From NCBI RefSeq assembly GCF_000970855.1, contig NZ_KQ034047.1, positions 44,536-108,535 of the forward strand: 64,000 nucleotides of DNA, written 5' to 3'. Below the pieces are notes generated by a model. It was not told the origin of the DNA. It made no database searches and saw only the letters and a list, made by a program, of their open reading frames with translations. The stretch is from Lactobacillus helsingborgensis. GTDB taxonomy: Bacteria > Bacillota > Bacilli > Lactobacillales > Lactobacillaceae. This document shows positions 33,700 to 42,569 of the stretch, in pieces. Both the position numbers and the translations under genes were made by a program. Every line of letters begins with the position of its first letter. Position 1 is the first letter of the stretch.

Positions 33700-36297
33700 T
33701 TAACTATTTTCAAAATTTAACTGCAAGTTTCCAGTCAGCCGCTTATTTAGTTCTAGAATAAAAATCGGTATTAAACTTCCAAACAGAACAACCAGCCAGC
33801 CTTGAATAGGCAATAAAGTTAGATGCAAGAATTGTCTCAGATGCGGTAAAACCGTCAGCGATATAACTAGTGTCATACTTAGTAATAAGCCCCAATTAAG
33901 CATTTTATTCGTTTTAAAAGTTTGCCAAGATATTGGTTGCGAATCTTTAATCGCATAAATATCAATCATTGAACCAAGAGCTAAAACTAAGAAAACTAAA
34001 GTCATCCCTACTTGCGGATTGTTAGCTGAAATAACAAATCTGCCGTAAGCGTAAACGCCCAGAGTTAAAATTGTGAAAGTAATTGCGCGGATAATCATTC
34101 TTTGCATTAACCCCCGCCCAAGAAGACTTTCGTCATTACCTATTGGATCTTGAGCCATAATATTTGGTTCGCTAGGCTCTTTACTGATAAAGAATCCTGG
34201 TATTCCGTCAGCAAGAACATTAATAATTAACAATTGTTCTGCTAATAACGGCGCGCCCCAGCCAAAAATTGTGCTAATAACCATTAGGAAAATTTGGGCA
34301 AAATTGACACCTATTAAGAATTCTACGGCCTTAATAATGTTTTGGTAAACTGTTCTACCCTCTGCAACAGCTTTAATAATTGTAGCAAAATTATCATCAG
34401 TCAAAATCATATCTGCCGCCTCTTTTGCCACCTCAGTACCTGTGACTCCCATCGCAATACCAACATCAGCGGCTTTTAACGCTGGTGCATCATTAACACC
34501 ATCACCTGTCATAGCAACAGTTTTATTAAGCTCTTGCCACATTTGAACTATCCTAATTTTGTCACTCGGCGATACCCGGGCATAGACACTGATATTTTGA
34601 ATGCTTTGTTTTAGTTCAGCATCTGACATTTCACTCAATTCAGTACCAGTTATTGCCGTTTGACCCGAGTCCAAAATGCCAATTTCTTCTGCTATAGCTT
34701 TAGCAGTAACCAGGTGATCCCCAGTAATCATTACCGTTTTAATACCAGCTTGTCTAGCCTTGGCAATTGCTGCAGCTACCTCTGGTCGCGGAGGATCAAT
34801 TAAACCAATCAGACCCGCAAGTTTTAAGTTTGAATTAATTTCTTTCCAAGCGGTTGGATCTGCATCTTCTGGCAATACTTTATAGCCAACGGCAAGTACT
34901 CGTAAAGCGGCAGCAGCCAGATCATCATGAGCCTTTTGACCAGCTTCAATTACCTTGCTTTGCGTCAAAGGCAGTCGATCTAAGGCACCTTTTGCAATCA
35001 CCAACAAGTGACCATTAGGTAAACGATGAACAGTTGTCATCATTTTTTTAGCAGAATCGAAAGGATCTTCTGCAATTCGGGGAGCTTTTTCTTCTAGTTG
35101 TTGGCGCGAACTTCCCTGCGTTTTTAACCAGTTAACAATCGCAATTTCAGTAGCATCCCCAATGACTTCTTTTGACCCGTCCTTTTCCATAATTTTAGCG
35201 TCATTAGCTAAACCTAACATCTTTAATAAATTTTGACCAGCCTCCGGTAAATCAGCCGCTTTTTTAATATCAGTTTCTGGAGTCCAATACTTAGTGATGG
35301 TCATTTTATTTTGAGTTAAAGTGCCTGTTTTATCAGTAGCAATCACGTCAACATTACCAATCGTTTCAACGGCGCCAATATGTCTGATAATAGCGTTACG
35401 GTCAGCCATTCTTTTGACACCACGTGACAGACTGATTGTCACAATAATTGGCAAAGTTTCAGGGACGGCTGCAACTGCTAAAGATAGTCCGATCATCAGG
35501 CTATCCGCTAAAGCCTTATTTTGCATTCCCATACTTAAAGAAAAAATTACCACTCCGCCTAATGCAGCAAAAAGAGTCATCCATTTTGATAAACTATCCA
35601 ATTTGCCCTGCAAAGGAGTTTGTCGTTTCTGGGTTTTATTCAAAAGATTCGCAATTTTACCAAGCTCGGTTGCCATCCCGATTGCAGTAACTTGAGCTAG
35701 CGCACTACCACCTACAACAGCAGTTCCAGAAAAAATACGCTCATCGTCAGTTAAATTAGTTTCTGCTTTAAAGTTTGTTTTGGAAACTGCTAAACTTTCT
35801 CCAGTTAAAATTGCTTCATCGACAGTTAAGTTAGTTTCTTCTATTATTACCGCATCTGCCGGAACCTGATCACCAGTATTTAGATAGATTAAATCACCAG
35901 GCACCAATTCGGAAGCTGCTAAGGTAATATCTCGACCATTGCGTCTACCCTTAGCTGTTGGCAAACTCATTGCTTTTAAAGCAGCTAGAGATTTTTCAGC
36001 TGAAGCCTCTTGATATAAGCCGATTACAACATTAATTATTAAAATCAGGCTAATTACAATTGTCTTGGTCCAGCCACCGTTTTGAAAAATAGCCATATAT
36101 GTTGCTAAGACTACTGCCAGCAATAGTACTAACGACGAAATGTCCTTGAGGTGATGCCATATTTTTCTATATAACGGTACCGGCCGCTGTTCCAGCAGCT
36201 CATTAATGCCAAACTCAACACGCTTTTGTTCTACCTCAGCATCAGTTAAACCGGACTTGGGGGTTATTTTGAATAGTAGTTCTGACTTTTGGGACAT
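33700..36297 (-). CDS. P2-type cation-transporting ATPase (PacL-like)
   Basis: An 865-residue P-type ATPase. Order of parts: N-terminal cation-ATPase domain, two helices, actuator with LTGES, the M4 ion site AVPETLPIIV (PEGLP position), the phosphorylation site VIATDKTGTLTQNKM, the KGA nucleotide-binding motif, the hinge MTGDGVNDAPALKAADVGIAMG, and a C-terminal domain with further helices. It pumps a cation, most likely calcium as in PacL/SERCA relatives, but PETLP also occurs in sodium or manganese pumps. ATG follows GGAGGAG. Monocistronic. Confidence 0.92.
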   Translation of the reverse strand: MSQKSELLFKITPKSGLTDAEVEQKRVEFGINELLEQRPVPLYRKIWHHLKDISSLVLLLAVVLATYMAIFQNGGWTKTIVISLILIINVVIGLYQEASAEKSLAALKAMSLPTAKGRRNGRDITLAASELVPGDLIYLNTGDQVPADAVIIEETNLTVDEAILTGESLAVSKTNFKAETNLTDDERIFSGTAVVGGSALAQVTAIGMATELGKIANLLNKTQKRQTPLQGKLDSLSKWMTLFAALGGVVIFSLSMGMQNKALADSLMIGLSLAVAAVPETLPIIVTISLSRGVKRMADRNAIIRHIGAVETIGNVDVIATDKTGTLTQNKMTITKYWTPETDIKKAADLPEAGQNLLKMLGLANDAKIMEKDGSKEVIGDATEIAIVNWLKTQGSSRQQLEEKAPRIAEDPFDSAKKMMTTVHRLPNGHLLVIAKGALDRLPLTQSKVIEAGQKAHDDLAAAALRVLAVGYKVLPEDADPTAWKEINSNLKLAGLIGLIDPPRPEVAAAIAKARQAGIKTVMITGDHLVTAKAIAEEIGILDSGQTAITGTELSEMSDAELKQSIQNISVYARVSPSDKIRIVQMWQELNKTVAMTGDGVNDAPALKAADVGIAMGVTGTEVAKEAADMILTDDNFATIIKAVAEGRTVYQNIIKAVEFLIGVNFAQIFLMVISTIFGWGAPLLAEQLLIINVLADGIPGFFISKEPSEPNIMAQDPIGNDESLLGRGLMQRMIIRAITFTILTLGVYAYGRFVISANNPQVGMTLVFLVLALGSMIDIYAIKDSQPISWQTFKTNKMLNWGLLLSMTLVISLTVLPHLRQFLHLTLLPIQGWLVVLFGSLIPIFILELNKRLTGNLQLNFENS

Positions 36298-36439
36298 GCT
36301 ATCTCCTCCATTATTCGATTAAATTAAATTTACAATTAAGCTGTTTGAATAGAAAAGCAATATTTATCGTAATTAAGCCGATTTTATAAAAAGCTAAACT
36401 TGATTAATGCAGTAAAGACAATATTTCTTTTATTTTTTA

Positions 36440-36590
36440 AAAAAGCAGAAAGCCTCTGATAATTATCCGAAGTTTTCTGCTTACATGATTATTAAAAGTT
36501 GTTGTTAATTAACAACGTTTTTTCTAAAATTGCCTTTAGTTTAAAAAAAATATTTCTAAACTAAACTTCCTCTTTCCCATAAAAGCTTAA
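36440..36590 (-). ncRNA. Candidate small RNA with three hairpins
   Basis: On the minus strand a TATACT box (complement at 36595-36600) is followed by TTTAGTTTA/TAAACTAAA (36535-36543 with 36557-36565), the perfect palindrome GTTGTTAATTAACAAC (36501-36516) and a terminator hairpin AAGCAGAAA/TTTCTGCTT with a seven-U tail (about 36440-36483). No gene with a ribosome binding site lies in front of this terminator. Confidence 0.4.
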
Positions 36591-36599
36591 TAATAGTAT

Positions 36600-36850
36600 A
36601 CAGGAACTGACATTTTTTGGCTATTTTTATGCTTATAATGTTTTCATTATATGATTTAAATTGCTTCTTCTCTTTTGCTAAAGCACTCTTTTTGTTATTT
36701 AAATTCTGGCAGCAAAATCTATTTTTAATAGCTCCAGTAGATAAATTAGTTAGCATTTACAAATGCTTGTTACCTGTATTTTCTGACAGAACCATCAAAG
36801 CTAATAAATTAGTAACTAGCTTTTTATCGTAATTTTTTCTTTCAAAATTT
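36600..36850. other. AT-rich gap without supported gene
   Basis: Frames of 60-70 codons exist on both strands, but they start at TTG or lack a ribosome binding site and have no family features. Confidence 0.4.
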
Positions 36851-36856
36851 AACTAT

Positions 36857-36896
36857 AAAAATAGCTCTGAAAGTTTTTTAACTTTCAGGGCTATTT
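36857..36896. terminator. Terminator of the padR-DUF1700-DUF4097 operon
   Basis: AAATAGCTCTGAAAGTT/AACTTTCAGGGCTATTT hairpin (one G-U position) with U-runs on both strands, 28 bp after the stop at 36924. Confidence 0.85.
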
Positions 36897-36923
36897 GATT
36901 ATAGCTGGCACCCAAGATAGATC

Positions 36924-37790
36924 TTATTTAATAGTAATCGTTCCCTCTGTTGAATCAGCTAAAAGAAAATTTTTCTTCGAATTCTTTTTGATAAAGTTTT
37001 CATAAGGCTTTGAATTTTTGTACCTAATTGCTTTTCCATCCGCTGTAAGCTGGTAACTCAGATTAGGTGCATTTTTAATAACTAAGTTACTACTTTGTAA
37101 AGTAAAAGAATTTTTATTGCTGAGTTGTGAATTGGTAATTTTAATATCTGAGTCGGAAGCATCAAGGGTCATTGATGAACGAGAATTTAAAAGCTTGCAC
37201 CAGCCACCTTCTATCTTAACAACTGCCTCTCCCAGATCAGAGTTATTAAGTGTTGATCTATGGCTGCCCCCAGCTGATAAATTTGTACTTTTGGCATCAA
37301 TATTGTCAATATCCAGATAACCGTCTGCACAACTTATAAAATATGCCTTAGCTTTCAGGTCTTTTAAACTGATATTTCCGTGATCACTGTTGCTATCAAA
37401 TTCAGTATAGTGAACATTTTGAGGAACAGTTACATCAATTCTGGAGCCAATTTTACGCCAATTAATTGCAACAGGTCTGGGCTCGTATATATCCAAACGG
37501 TTATCGGCTAATTTAACTTGTACTGCGTCTGGATTAACACCCGTAACTGTAACTTGGTATTTTTTGCCTGAATGCAGAAAAACGTCTGAGGAATCAGTTT
37601 GAACAAAAACTTTATTAAATTTGTGGTTTGAGACGTATGTACGTGTGAGCTTAGTATTATCAATAGCTTTCAAGGTAAAGTGATTATGGTTAGCGATTAT
37701 TGGTTTTACACCATTATTAGACCAACCAACGAGCATCATAACCAGACCAACAATTAAAGCCAATCCACATATGCGGTAAAACTTTCTCAT
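36924..37790 (-). CDS. DUF4097-type beta-helix envelope protein
   Basis: A 288-residue protein. One N-terminal membrane segment (ICGLALIVGLVMMLVGW) is followed by an exterior region of repeated short beta strands: VFVQTDSSDVFL, LDIYEP, YTEFDSNSDHGNISLKDLKAKA, LDIDNIDA, VVKIEGGWCKLLNSRSSMTLDASDSDIKITNSQ. This is the DUF4097 (putative adhesin) pattern. It comes last in an operon with a PadR regulator and a DUF1700 membrane protein, a set linked in Firmicutes to envelope stress sensing. Precise function unknown. Confidence 0.8.
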   Translation of the reverse strand: MRKFYRICGLALIVGLVMMLVGWSNNGVKPIIANHNHFTLKAIDNTKLTRTYVSNHKFNKVFVQTDSSDVFLHSGKKYQVTVTGVNPDAVQVKLADNRLDIYEPRPVAINWRKIGSRIDVTVPQNVHYTEFDSNSDHGNISLKDLKAKAYFISCADGYLDIDNIDAKSTNLSAGGSHRSTLNNSDLGEAVVKIEGGWCKLLNSRSSMTLDASDSDIKITNSQLSNKNSFTLQSSNLVIKNAPNLSYQLTADGKAIRYKNSKPYENFIKKNSKKNFLLADSTEGTITIK

Positions 37791-37810
37791 ATTTAATCCT
37801 CCTTTACCAT

Positions 37811-38434
37811 CTAAGCATTAACTTTATAGTAACGCTGCTTGAAAATTCTTCTGCCAATATGTTGAAAAAAAGCAGCACATTCTGCAGTTAAGAAACGGAT
37901 AAACTTCATAATTATTGGAAATAGCAGTAAGCTGACACATGTTAAAACCATGCTTCCTCCGACGTAGAAAAAGCCTGATGCCCAGTTGCCGCCAAAAAGC
38001 AGTCCAAACGACCTAACCAATATAAAAACACCAGAGACAAATAGAGACGTAATAACGATAGCAAGAGCAATAAAGACTGCCGCTAAAGCGATCAATACAG
38101 CTACCATCACTACTACTGCCGCCAAAGCTAGTGGTATGCCGATTGGCGCTGCCAGAACTCCTAATAAAATAACCCAAATAGTTTTTAAACTAGACTTGGA
38201 AGATGTTTTTTGTGTTTCTTCTTTTTCAGGGACCGAAACAGAATAGTCTGCCATGATTTTTCGAGCTAATTGTTTAGGCGTTCCTAGCTCAGTAATTATG
38301 TCTGCTTCATTGTGGTAATTGCCATCAAGTAAAAATTCTTGATAAAATTGCACAACGTCTTTTAAATCTGAATTAGGCAGATCAATCAGATATTGTTTTA
38401 ATTGCAAAATATAATTATCAATTATTCTGTTCAT
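37811..38434 (-). CDS. DUF1700 (HAAS-domain) membrane protein
   Basis: A 207-residue protein. The N-terminal 70 residues (IIDNYILQLKQYLIDLPNSDLKDVVQFYQEFLLDG, then ITELGTPKQLARKIMADY) are the HAAS signalling helix bundle found together with PadR-type regulators. Four or so transmembrane segments follow, with a long Ala/Val-rich run. The start overlaps padR by 17 bp, which points to translational coupling. Probably a membrane partner of the regulator. Confidence 0.82.
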   Translation of the reverse strand: MNRIIDNYILQLKQYLIDLPNSDLKDVVQFYQEFLLDGNYHNEADIITELGTPKQLARKIMADYSVSVPEKEETQKTSSKSSLKTIWVILLGVLAAPIGIPLALAAVVVMVAVLIALAAVFIALAIVITSLFVSGVFILVRSFGLLFGGNWASGFFYVGGSMVLTCVSLLLFPIIMKFIRFLTAECAAFFQHIGRRIFKQRYYKVNA

Positions 38435-38741
38435 TTTCTTCTCCCATAACTTGATTCATTTTAGTGCTGAAAATTTGCCATTCTTTTTTTATTACTTTTA
38501 ATTCTGACTTACCAGAGGATGTAATCTGATAATAATTTCTAGTTCTTCCTTGAAAAGGCCTTGAATAAACTGATAAAAATCTGTTGTTCCTTAATCTCCT
38601 GAGAACTGGATAGATCGTAGGCTCGGAAATACCAAAGAACGCTTTAGCTTGCTCTGTAATAACACGTCTATAGAGATTATTTCTTTTGATAAAAGATAAA
38701 ATGATGCCATCTAGTAGACGATTCGGAATTACTATTGCCAT
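38418..38741 (-). CDS. PadR-family transcriptional regulator
   Basis: A 107-residue winged helix protein: LDGIILSFIKRNNLYRRVITEQAKAFFGISEPTIYPVLRRLRNNRFLSVY, with TIYPVLRRL as the PadR recognition helix, then the wing SRPFQGRTRNYYQITSSGKSEL. ATG follows GGAGG. It heads the padR-DUF1700-DUF4097 operon and is divergent from the ABC exporter genes at 39012. Palindromes lie on both sides of the intergenic region. Confidence 0.88.
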   Translation of the reverse strand: MAIVIPNRLLDGIILSFIKRNNLYRRVITEQAKAFFGISEPTIYPVLRRLRNNRFLSVYSRPFQGRTRNYYQITSSGKSELKVIKKEWQIFSTKMNQVMGEENEQNN

Positions 38742-38760
38742 AATTATTTCCTCCCATATT

Positions 38761-38776
38761 ATATTATATATAATAT
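38761..38776. promoter_or_regulatory. 16-bp palindrome before padR
   Basis: atattata followed by its reverse complement tataatat, 19 bp upstream of the padR start and overlapping a TATAAT-like box. Possible autoregulatory site; AT-only composition lowers the weight. Confidence 0.35.
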
Positions 38777-38946
38777 TGTAGAGCTTAATTAAGGAGCTTT
38801 CAAGTCATTATCACAAGTTTTTAATTTAAGTTGACATAGTTACCATTAATTATTTTAAAAAAGCATTAGTCCAATATTTTTCTAAAACTAAAATCTACAG
38901 TTATGAAATCATGGTTTACTTAGGCTGAAAAATTTTTAAAAAATAT

Positions 38947-38976
38947 TTGCCTTTTTTTAATCGTGGTGTATTATAT
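38947..38976 (+). promoter_or_regulatory. Promoter of the ABC exporter operon
   Basis: TTGCCT (38947-38952), 18-bp spacer, TTATAT (38971-38976), directly followed by a 19-bp palindrome. Confidence 0.6.
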
Positions 38977-38995
38977 ATGTATTACAGTAATACAT
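38977..38995. promoter_or_regulatory. Perfect 19-bp palindrome, operator of the ABC exporter
   Basis: ATGTATTAC-A-GTAATACAT, exact 9+1+9 symmetry, between the -10 element and the ribosome binding site. The ATGT...ACAT ends match the general form of PadR-family operators, and a padR gene lies 250 bp away. Confidence 0.65.
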
Positions 38996-39011
38996 GAAAG
39001 AAGGAAAATCT

Positions 39012-39695
39012 ATGAGTTTACTTGAAACTCGTGAGGTAACTCGCATCTATGGCAAAGGCGCAACTAAGTTTGACGCCTTACGTGGAATTAATTTACAAAT
39101 TAATCGGGGAGATTCAGTTGCTATCATTGGCAAAAGTGGTTCAGGTAAGTCTACTTTGATGCACATCCTGGCTCTCCTTGACCACCCTACTAGCGGTGAC
39201 GTCTTTCTAAATAATGAACCCACAAGTAAAATTAAAAATAAAGCATTATATAAGCTACGGAATCAGACATTTGGCTTTGTTTTCCAACAGTTTTTCTTAA
39301 ACGCTCAAGACAGTGTATTAGAAAATGTGATGCTTCCTCTAAAAATAGCTGGCGTCACAGGCAGAGAACGCCGTGCAAAAGCTCTGGGAGCCATAAAGGC
39401 AGTTGGATTAGAAAGTAAAGTCAAAAATAAAGCCAGTGCTTTATCAGGAGGACAAAAACAACGGGTCTGTATTGCGCGTGCCTTAGTCAATGATCCCCAA
39501 ATCATTTTTGCAGATGAGCCCACAGGAAACTTAGATTCAGCTACTAGCGAAAATATTGAAAATATTTTATTTAAACTACATCAAGAAAAAAATATCACTT
39601 TAATAATTGTTACTCACGATCCTGATTTAGCAAAAAAGTGTGCACGTCAGATTCAGATTAAAGATGGTCAAGTAGTAGGAGGAACACAGCAATGA
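39012..39695 (+). CDS. MacB-type ABC transporter ATP-binding protein
   Basis: A 227-residue ABC ATPase with Walker A GKSGSGKST, FGFVFQQFFLNAQDSVLENV (Q-loop of the LolD/MacB class), signature LSGGQKQR, Walker B IIFADEPTGNLDS and VTHD. ATG at 39012 follows AGAAGGAAA; the ATG at 38994 lies within the operator palindrome and has no site. It overlaps the permease gene by 4 bp. Such pairs export peptides or act in bacteriocin and antibiotic resistance. Confidence 0.93.
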   Translation: MSLLETREVTRIYGKGATKFDALRGINLQINRGDSVAIIGKSGSGKSTLMHILALLDHPTSGDVFLNNEPTSKIKNKALYKLRNQTFGFVFQQFFLNAQDSVLENVMLPLKIAGVTGRERRAKALGAIKAVGLESKVKNKASALSGGQKQRVCIARALVNDPQIIFADEPTGNLDSATSENIENILFKLHQEKNITLIIVTHDPDLAKKCARQIQIKDGQVVGGTQQ

Positions 39696-40957
39696 GATTC
39701 CATGATATTCTTAACTCAGCGGCTACAAACTTATGGCACAATAAGGGGAGAACACTCCTAACCATTATTGCTGTTTTCATTGGCTCCTTAACTATTGCCA
39801 TTACTATGGGTATTAATAATGGTGTTAATGATTATTTGAAAAAGCAGGTCGGCAATATTGGTAAAACTGAGCAAATGTCTATTTTGCCTGAGAGTTCCAG
39901 TCAAGATACGAATGAGCCTCAAAAATATAATACCAAGAAGAGCAGTCAAAACGCTGATGGTATGATGGACAAAAACGACATTAAAAAAATCAAATCAGTT
40001 AAAGGCTTAAAAGATTTTAAAGCGTTAAAGGACTGTGATGTTGACTATGTCCAAGGCCCTAATAAAACTAAATATCTTATAATTGCTCAAATAACGGAAG
40101 GAATCAATTATGATTTGGAAGTTGGTCACCAAGTTGCAACTAGTGGGAAAAAGTCCCAGATTTTAATCACTAAACCAATGGTTAAATCTTATGGCTTCAA
40201 AAATGCACAAGATGCTCTAGGTAAAAAAGTAACTTTAGTGACAAAATCACCCGTGACTAAGAAAAAAGCAAAAATATCTGCTACTGTTGTCGGAGTTAGA
40301 AATGATAGTATAGTATCAAAAGGTTTTGCCATTTACAGTAATGACTTAGGACGAAAAATAGTTGCAGCCAACCAAAAAGGTCTTCCGCAAGCATTAAAAG
40401 ATAAATATGTTAGTGTCATTGCTACTCCTGTTAACAAGAGTGCCAGCAGTATTAAGCAAGTTGAGGACAATTTGACTAAAAAAGGATATTCCGGTATGAC
40501 TCTTAAGGAAGCCGTGAATGAACTTTTCCTAACATTCAACGCAGTCACTGGGGTTTTAATAGTTTTTGGCGCCATCGCATTGGTAGCTGCCAGCTTTGGA
40601 GTAATCAATACTCTGTATATGTCAGTGAGAGATCGTACAAAAGAAATTGGTCTTATGAAGGCATTAGGACTCAGCAAGGGTAAAGTATTTTCTATATTCA
40701 GCTGTGAAGCAATCTTAATTGGTTTGTTTGGTTCTTCATTGGGTTTACTACTGGCAATGGGTTTAGGCAACGCCTTAAACAATTTTGCTGCTAAGTCATT
40801 CTTAAAAGGACTGGACGGTTTTACTTTAATTCAATTCAACTGGTCAAGCAGCTTACTAATTATTGGTCTCATCTGTCTAATTACCTTTTTAGCAGGTACG
40901 TTACCAGCCAAACGAGCAGCAAAACTAGATCCAATCACTGCTTTAAGATATGAATAA
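39692..40957 (+). CDS. MacB/FtsX-type ABC permease
   Basis: A 421-residue permease. One N-terminal helix (LLTIIAVFIGSLTIAITMGI) is followed by an extracellular MacB-like domain of about 240 residues, rich in Lys and Ser, then three C-terminal helices with VRDRTKEIGLMKALGLSKGKVFSIF as the coupling segment and LPAKRAAKLDPITALRYE at the end. Together with the ATPase it forms a mechanotransmission exporter. Substrate unknown. Confidence 0.92.
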   Translation: MRFHDILNSAATNLWHNKGRTLLTIIAVFIGSLTIAITMGINNGVNDYLKKQVGNIGKTEQMSILPESSSQDTNEPQKYNTKKSSQNADGMMDKNDIKKIKSVKGLKDFKALKDCDVDYVQGPNKTKYLIIAQITEGINYDLEVGHQVATSGKKSQILITKPMVKSYGFKNAQDALGKKVTLVTKSPVTKKKAKISATVVGVRNDSIVSKGFAIYSNDLGRKIVAANQKGLPQALKDKYVSVIATPVNKSASSIKQVEDNLTKKGYSGMTLKEAVNELFLTFNAVTGVLIVFGAIALVAASFGVINTLYMSVRDRTKEIGLMKALGLSKGKVFSIFSCEAILIGLFGSSLGLLLAMGLGNALNNFAAKSFLKGLDGFTLIQFNWSSSLLIIGLICLITFLAGTLPAKRAAKLDPITALRYE

Positions 40958-40962
40958 AAATC

Positions 40963-40994
40963 AAAAAACATCAGACAAAATCTGATGTTTTTTT
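40963..40994 (+). terminator. Terminator of the ABC exporter operon
   Basis: AAAAAACATCAGA/TCTGATGTTTTTTT hairpin with a loop of about 6 bases and a run of T, directly after the permease stop. Confidence 0.88.
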
Positions 40995-41158
40995 GCTATA
41001 GTTTTAATTTACGCTAAATACTAATGAAAGAGATAAGTGAGAACCAATCGTTCTGCCAGATTAGTAGCTACTTAAATAATAACAATTTGAAGACATTCAT
41101 TTTTTGACTCACTAAATTGACAAAATAATACCAGTAGTTTGCTATTCTAATTTCTGCT

Positions 41159-41515
41159 TTAGTCACTTTGGATAATCTTATTAATTTTAGGAGCTATTAA
41201 ATCTTCCATTACTTTCATATCAACCGGTCTATAAGCATTATCAATACATTCATTCCAATATTCTAAGTGCTTTTGATCAATATAACTGTCTGATTCTTCA
41301 ACCGCTTTACCTCCTTCTCCTTGTAGAGAGTACCAGTAAAAATATGTATAGCCATCAGAACATTCTTCTTTAAAAACTGTTTCCACAAACATTTTTTCTC
41401 CAGCCATAGTAGCGACTGTGTCTTGATGATGATTATTAAGAAAATCCATCCATTCTTGTGCTTTTTCTTCCTTACCCTTTTTAATACGAAAACGGGTTAA
41501 TTCAATTTTTGACAT
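41159..41515 (-). CDS. DUF6176-like small protein
   Basis: A 118-residue protein that looks like a single ferredoxin-like alpha/beta unit: ELTRFRIKKGKEEKAQEWMDFLNNHH, then MFVETVFKEECSDGYTYFYWYSLQGE and the helix HLEYWNECIDN. This matches the layout of DUF6176, a family without assigned function. Monocistronic, between the ABC exporter and the rpsI terminator. Confidence 0.7.
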   Translation of the reverse strand: MSKIELTRFRIKKGKEEKAQEWMDFLNNHHQDTVATMAGEKMFVETVFKEECSDGYTYFYWYSLQGEGGKAVEESDSYIDQKHLEYWNECIDNAYRPVDMKVMEDLIAPKINKIIQSD

Positions 41516-41540
41516 TACTTATTCCTCATACCTACTTAAA

Positions 41541-41577
41541 CAAAAAGGCATCAACTTTGTGTTGATGCCTTTTTTAT
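41541..41577 (-). terminator. Terminator of rplM-rpsI
   Basis: AAAAAGGCATCAAC/GTTGATGCCTTTTT hairpin with runs of U on the minus strand. It ends the rplM-rpsI unit and lies 36 bp past the rpsI stop. Confidence 0.88.
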
Positions 41578-41612
41578 ATTAGTAATTAAAACTTATACGT
41601 AATAAGTATAGA

Positions 41613-42008
41613 TTAACGCTTACTAAATTGTGAAGCTTTACGAGCTTTCTTAAGACCTGGTTTCTTACGTTCAACCATTCTTGGGTCACGTGTCAAGAAA
41701 CCAGCCTTCTTTAGTGGTCCACGGAAATCAGGATCTACTTCAAGAAGAGCACGTGCAATTCCTAAACGAATTGCTCCAGCTTGACCTGAGAAGCCACCAC
41801 CATTAACGTTAACCTTAACATCGTATTGATTTTCAGTTTCAGTCAAAGTTAATGGTTGTTTCAAATCCTTAACTAAGTTAGGAAAAGGAATGTATTGATC
41901 AATATCTTTGTTATTAGCAGTAATCTTACCGCTACCTGGTACTAAACGAACACGAGCAACTGAATTCTTGCGCCGACCGGTACCTGCATATGCAACTTGT
42001 TGTGCCAT
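41613..42008 (-). CDS. rpsI: 30S ribosomal protein S9
   Basis: A 131-residue S9 with [14 protein letters not shown] at the N-terminus and the basic C-terminal tail [12 protein letters not shown] that reaches the P site. Second gene of rplM-rpsI, 11 bp after rplM. Confidence 0.97.
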   Translation of the reverse strand: MAQQVAYAGTGRRKNSVARVRLVPGSGKITANNKDIDQYIPFPNLVKDLKQPLTLTETENQYDVKVNVNGGGFSGQAGAIRLGIARALLEVDPDFRGPLKKAGFLTRDPRMVERKKPGLKKARKASQFSKR

Positions 42009-42019
42009 TATTTAACCTC

Positions 42020-42463
42020 CTAGATTAATTTATTAATGTCTAATTCTTCAGGTTTTTGTGCTTCGTGCTTATGATCAGCATCTGCATAAACATGCATCTT
42101 CATGAATTCTTGATGACCAAGAGTGTTTTTAGGAAGCATACCTTTAACTGACAATTCAACTAATCTAACTGGATTATTAGCCAGCAAGTCTCCAGCAGGA
42201 GTGGCCTTGATGCCACCACGGTAATCAGAGTGATGGTAGTATATCTTGTCAGTAGCTTTCTTACCAGTTAACTTAAGCTTAGCAGCGTTAATTACGATAA
42301 CGTTGTCGCCGGTGTCAACATTTGGTGTATATTGAGGCTTGTTCTTACCTCTTAAGATAGTTGCTACTGCTGTGGACAAACGACCTAGAGATACGTCTGT
42401 TGCGTCAATAACATACCACTTACGTTCAATTTCATTAGGTTTTGCTAATTGTGTAGTACGCAA
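42020..42463 (-). CDS. rplM: 50S ribosomal protein L13
   Basis: A 147-residue L13 ([20 protein letters not shown], then [12 protein letters not shown] and GMLPKNTLG). The start is TTG at 42463, 8 bases after GGAGG. The frame is open up to 42526, but that part belongs to the leader RNA and has no counterpart in L13. Confidence 0.95.
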   Translation of the reverse strand: MRTTQLAKPNEIERKWYVIDATDVSLGRLSTAVATILRGKNKPQYTPNVDTGDNVIVINAAKLKLTGKKATDKIYYHHSDYRGGIKATPAGDLLANNPVRLVELSVKGMLPKNTLGHQEFMKMHVYADADHKHEAQKPEELDINKLI

Positions 42464-42535
42464 TTTTATTTCCTCCGTTTTTACGTTGTTTGAATACAAT
42501 AAGATTCCGGGGCCTATCGTGGACAAACATACTTT
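42464..42535 (-). ncRNA. Probable L13 leader RNA
   Basis: The region between the rplM promoter and start is about 75 bases with short complementary GC segments (CGATAGGCCCCGG, then GTTGTTTGAATAC-type pairing near the ribosome binding site). Firmicutes usually carry an L13-binding leader here. I infer it from position more than from a conserved core. Confidence 0.45.
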
Positions 42536-42538
42536 AAT

Positions 42539-42567
42539 ATAATAAGTCTTTTTAACTCAAAAGTCAA
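42539..42567 (-). promoter_or_regulatory. Promoter of rplM-rpsI
   Basis: Minus-strand TTGACT (complement at 42562-42567), 17-bp spacer, TATTAT (complement at 42539-42544). It lies just behind the truA stop region. Confidence 0.8.
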
Positions 42568-42569
42568 TA

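Noticed and set aside
36556-36832. Overlapping frames of 66 and 71 codons on opposite strands
   Set aside because: TTG starts or missing ribosome binding sites, biased composition from AT-rich DNA, no domain features.
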